From: Saccharum officinarum
Lineage: Eukaryota; Streptophyta; Magnoliopsida; Poales; Poaceae
Assembly: GCA_020631735.1 (NCBI GenBank)
Contig: CM036201.1
Location: 75,034,353-75,098,352, forward strand
Length of the DNA: 64,000 nt
Reading direction: 5' to 3'
Below, one piece after another: positions 60,475-64,000 of this stretch. Position numbers and translations under genes: made by a program. The notes below the pieces were generated by a model. It was not told the origin of the DNA. It worked only from the letters and a program-made list of their open reading frames with translations, and ran no database searches. Positions within the stretch are counted from its first letter, which is position 1; every line of letters starts with the position of its first letter.

Positions 60475-63453
60475 TCAAATCTCATATTGCATCCCAATCT
60501 GCAAGGTTTTACTAGGAGCTATCTTTAGACTGGAAATGTTGGACCTGAAGTTCTTCTGGAGGAACCTGTAGAGGTTGTTAATAACAAAGCGCTTGAAACA
60601 GTTTTGCTTGGAACTCATTTTTAAAATAACCCTTCCAAGTACAAAGGTCGTTCCATTTGCTAAAGCTGAATCCATCATCATGGTCTCATCATCACTTTGA
60701 GCTATTTCCTTGAGGGATGCAATGATTGATAGAACATACTCATCATCCTCCATATTCTGGGTGTCCATATAACCATATTGGACTATGCACCTGTAAACAC
60801 CAAAAGGCTCTAGTCTGTCGAAGAGGAAGCGCTCTTCAGGCAGGACAGATGTCACAGGTAGATGCCTCACAGTGACAAACACCATCAGTTCGCGGAGACA
60901 ACCCATGTGCTGAACATAATGGCGCACAATTGGTGGGATGCCATTCATCAAGTCTGTGCAAAAGATGCATATTCCAGGTACTCTGTTGCTCATATTCACT
61001 GTTTTAATGAATTCCTGCCTATCCATCAAGTTACTCGCTTCATATTCATTCTTCTTGCTTCGCCCATAGGTCCAAGAAAGTGTAATTATAAGGAAAAATG
61101 CGGTTATTGCAAATGGAACCCAGCCACCTTGTGCAATCTTATATAGGAGTGATATCGTCATGAGACCTTCAATGACAGTGTAGATAACATAAAATAACCC
61201 AGCTATTGCAGAATGACTTTGCCATATTATTACCATGACCACTGTTATCAGATGTGTTGTAATAAGCATAACCCATATCACTGCAACACCTGCAGGCCAA
61301 AAGGATGTGTATATTATTTACCAGAGCTCCAATATTTATATATAATAGTGCATCCAGGCTAACCATTTATTTCTATAAAGTACTATTTTAAATTTATGCA
61401 ATACCACCTCTGCTATAAAAAATTGTGCTTTAAAGCCCATGTGCGTACCACAAAATGATGAGTAAAAGTAGCAAACAGAACTAATATGGAAAAGTAGCAA
61501 AGAAAACTAATACAAGTGTGTGTTAGATTGCTTACCATAGGCTTGCCCAATCTCTGGTCCACCCTTAAAACCAACAGTAATCAATATACAAGCAATCATC
61601 AATAAGTAGTTGATCTCTGGAGAGTATACTCGGCCTTCATATTTTTTTGAGGTATGCTTCATGGTAACTCTAGGAAAACAACCTAAAGCAATTGATTGCT
61701 TGATGATAGAGAAACTGGCAGATATCAATGCCTGGCTTGCAACGATGGCAGCCAAAGTAGCTACGATAAACATTGGCCAAAACAGTGGCTCTGGGACGCT
61801 ACTATAAAATGTAGTGCTGAGCTTAGATGGGTTCTTGATCAAAAATGCTGCCTGGCCAGCATATGCAAGTATCAGTGCTGGATAAACTAGGCATGAGTAT
61901 GCCATCTGCAAGGACAAAGGAAAGGGCATTAGCTAACGGTTTCTTATTTATATAATAGGATAGGAAAAATTATCATATTAATTACCTGGATTGATTTCTT
62001 GTTGAAATGACCCAAGTCAGCAAACATAGCTTCGGCACCTGATCGCAACCGCAGTTATTTAGTTATGAATTGATTAACTAGCTAGTACTAGATTACAAAA
62101 TAATCAAATATTGCTTGTGTTTCACATGAAGAATAGCTTTCTATGATTATATTGCATGTTTCTTGTTGAAACAAAAAAAAGTATCATAGTTAGGTTACAT
62201 TTCTTACCTGTTATGCACAAAACAACTGTTCCAAATTGCTCCCAGCCAGCCCTTTTGTTCCTCGCGAAGAAAAGATATATGTAATGTGGTGATATGGCTT
62301 TCAGAACCGGTGGATAATACTTGATAATATTGTAATAGATGCAATCAACGTGAACCACACGAGCATAATGGGAGAAAAAGTGAAGCCGACTTTGCTTGTG
62401 CCATACTGTTGGAAAAGGAAAAGGATGACCAGGATAATCACACATAGGAGGACAACGTGACCTGAAACAAGAATATAAAATATTACCAGAAGAGGAACCA
62501 GCGATTTTGATTAAATGTGGCCGAACATATACGATGATATCTCTAAGTATGATAAACATATACATAAGTGTACGTCTCAGTAATTTTTTTAATGTTTCTA
62601 CACATGTACTTAGTATTCATAACAAAAAATCATAATATTGTGATATAAAGTGAGTGGATATATGCCTGATGTGCTACAAATTGGAAAACACACCCCCCCC
62701 CCCCCCGGCGTTCCGCCTCTGAATATTACTCATTGTTTTTGCTTGCAACACTAAAATGGCTCTAAACAAAATATCATGATCAGAGATGGTAGGCGGTATT
62801 ACCTTGTTTAATGCTAGAAGACCTTGACTGGATTCCTTGAACAGCTGATAGGACTGGATAATTTTGAGAGAACAACATCAGGAAATTGAAAAGAGAATTG
62901 GACCCTATTGCTTTTTACTGAGTGCTAGGAATTAGGATGGAAAATCGAAATGCTTTTATGATTCTCAGTGGAATTAACATCCTTTATACAATTTCACCAC
63001 GCTGTTGCAGTACTTATTTACGTCAGCTGTTATGCTAGAGGTGTTATCTGACAAGGACTATTCTTTTTTTTTATGAAAGACCAAAGACTGTTCTTGGATT
63101 ACTAGCACTGTATTTTCTTACAACAAAAACAGTGCTCCATGTATCCTATCTTAAAATAGAAACAGTGATGAACTGATGATGTAAAAGATTAATTAAATAT
63201 ATACCTGAGATGGATGGAGTGAGGGCACCATCACCCATCACCATGCAAGTTCCAACCAGCACAAGGTAGGTGATGGCTGCCTGCGCAATGGGGTTGCCTT
63301 CCAGGAACTTGAGCATCCTTGGTTGCAGGCTGCTCTTTTTGCTGTGGAACTTGAGGTTGGCATCTGATGCCAGCCGAGTGACCGGCACTGGCATCGACTT
63401 GCCGCTGAAGTTGACGTGCTGGCGCAAGAGCGAGTACAGGGCAAAGGTGCCAC
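60475..63453 (-). CDS. KUP/HAK/KT potassium transporter, 3' part of gene; frameshift in one exon
   Basis: Coding exons in transcription order: 63453-63205, 62853-62803, 62461-62208, 62038-61986, 61905-61536, 61289-60475 (TGA-side end at 60475). The family hallmark [10 protein letters not shown] ends the first, followed by [37 protein letters not shown], and several hydrophobic spans ([57 protein letters not shown]). The long hydrophilic tail carries [18 protein letters not shown]. The product is a plasma- or vacuolar-membrane K+ uptake carrier. The 5' exons with the first membrane spans lie beyond 64000 or a long intron. Exon 62461-62208 is 254 bases and shifts frame near 62331-62338 (after TLIAS; resumes at [12 protein letters not shown]), so a net loss not divisible by three has occurred. 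All other phases fit. Confidence 0.9.
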
Positions 63454-64000
63454 CTGCAAATACAGTGTAAGCACGAGAGTGAGTACCAAGACGCAAGCAG
63501 AGGGATGCTGGGAATCTGACAAATGATCTGTACAGGTTATCCGAACATCATCAGAATTTCTGGCGCTTGCGTACAAGAACCAAATTTGGAGTGCAAATTA
63601 CGAGTATACTCTGCCTGGTGCAGTGATTTGAAACATACCACGCCTGTTTGAAGGTATAGTATGTCTTTGAAACCTTTGGTACAGTTTAATTCCTGAATTT
63701 TTGTTGTTGTTGTGATACACCATACACAAAAGACTGCCTCTTAAGGCGTCATTTTGTTCAGACGTACTGTGGGAAAGTGAGGCTGCGAGTTCTTTACATC
63801 TCTGCAATTTTTCTACTCCTTATCAACAGCTTAATAAAAAAATAAAAATTCTACTTTGCCCGTTATTTCGGTTCTTTGCTGTTAGAAAAAAAATTTCAAA
63901 AAAAACAATAAGCGCGTCAACTGGACGCTTCTGCTTTGCCCATTATTTCGGTTCTTCGCTGTTAGGAAAAAATATAAATAAGCGCGTCACAACTGGACGC
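63454..64000. other. Intron or upstream sequence of the potassium transporter gene
   Basis: No coding segment recognised. It is probably an intron, since the exon at 63453 begins mid-protein. Two related segments carrying CTTTGCCC(G/A)TTATTTCGGTTCTT lie at 63855 and 63934. Confidence 0.5.

Noticed and set aside
62693..62706. Run of 14 C in a potassium transporter intron as a regulatory tract
   Set aside because: A plain homopolymer with no other support; more likely a place of uncertain base calls.
1..64000. CRISPR arrays, bacterial operons, riboswitches
   Set aside because: The window is plainly nuclear plant DNA; direct repeats found are tandem satellites or transposon parts without spacer-repeat structure.

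Overview
This is nuclear DNA from a grass. The evidence is the mix of Ty1/copia (Maximus/SIRE-type) and Ty3/gypsy LTR elements, Stowaway, hAT and CACTA transposons, very GC-rich first exons, and intron-bearing plant genes. A panicoid grass of the sorghum, sugarcane or Miscanthus group is my guess, not something the sequence proves. Five non-transposon genes are visible: a SANT/bromodomain protein gene (14949-18766, +), a nuclear tRNA-Phe (49213-49285, -), an EMSY-like ENT-domain gene (50235-53535, -, eight exons, intact), a short-chain dehydrogenase/reductase gene (58315-59427, +) and the 3' two-thirds of a KUP/HAK/KT potassium transporter gene (60475-63453, -, continuing off the right edge).

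Layout. Bases 1-7737 are one contig end. A 100-N gap follows (7739-7838), then the rest of the window. The first 7737 bases repeat 18639-26377 almost perfectly: I found only two one-base homopolymer length differences. The same MITE, solo LTR and copia insertion, with the same target-site duplications, occur in both copies. This looks like two overlapping assembly pieces placed in series, not two loci. From 7839 to 14948 is intergenic DNA with MITEs and an old ~3-kb tandem duplication (9118-12190 and 12209-14494). The bromodomain gene follows, with a hAT element in its second intron.

A transposon nest occupies 20942-48330. It holds a minus-strand solo LTR (20942-23421, target duplication CCGCT) and a 24.2-kb copia element (24144-48330, target duplication ATCTA). 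The copia has gag, pol and a third, envelope-position ORF. Its gag is split by a minus-strand gypsy element with ~4.5-kb LTRs and a ~1.9-kb non-coding interior (27281-38430). Orphan PBS and leader sequence at the left edge of the gypsy show that it is the remnant of a tandem array, truncated by a deletion that also removed part of the copia gag. LTR divergence (about 3-4% for the copia, under 2% for the gypsy, by eye) agrees with the nesting order.

The right third (49213-64000) is gene-rich: tRNA-Phe, the EMSY-like gene, a CACTA-like element, a complete hAT element with an 8-bp target duplication, then the SDR and potassium transporter genes in convergent orientation.

Three of the four protein-coding genes are broken as written. 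The bromodomain gene has a nonsense codon plus two apparent one-base indels, the SDR gene a one-base deletion, and the transporter a net frameshift. Most of the indels lie in short homopolymers, as do the differences between the duplicated contig copies, so uncorrected long-read error must be excluded before calling these pseudogenes. The copia element is different: it shows real decay, with nearly all its stop codons explained by C-to-T (or G-to-A) change.

The most interesting non-gene signal is a dense array of short palindromes (core CCGGACGCGTCCGG). It sits just upstream of the TATA box in two different LTR families in opposite orientation, and recurs inside the copia element ahead of its third ORF.
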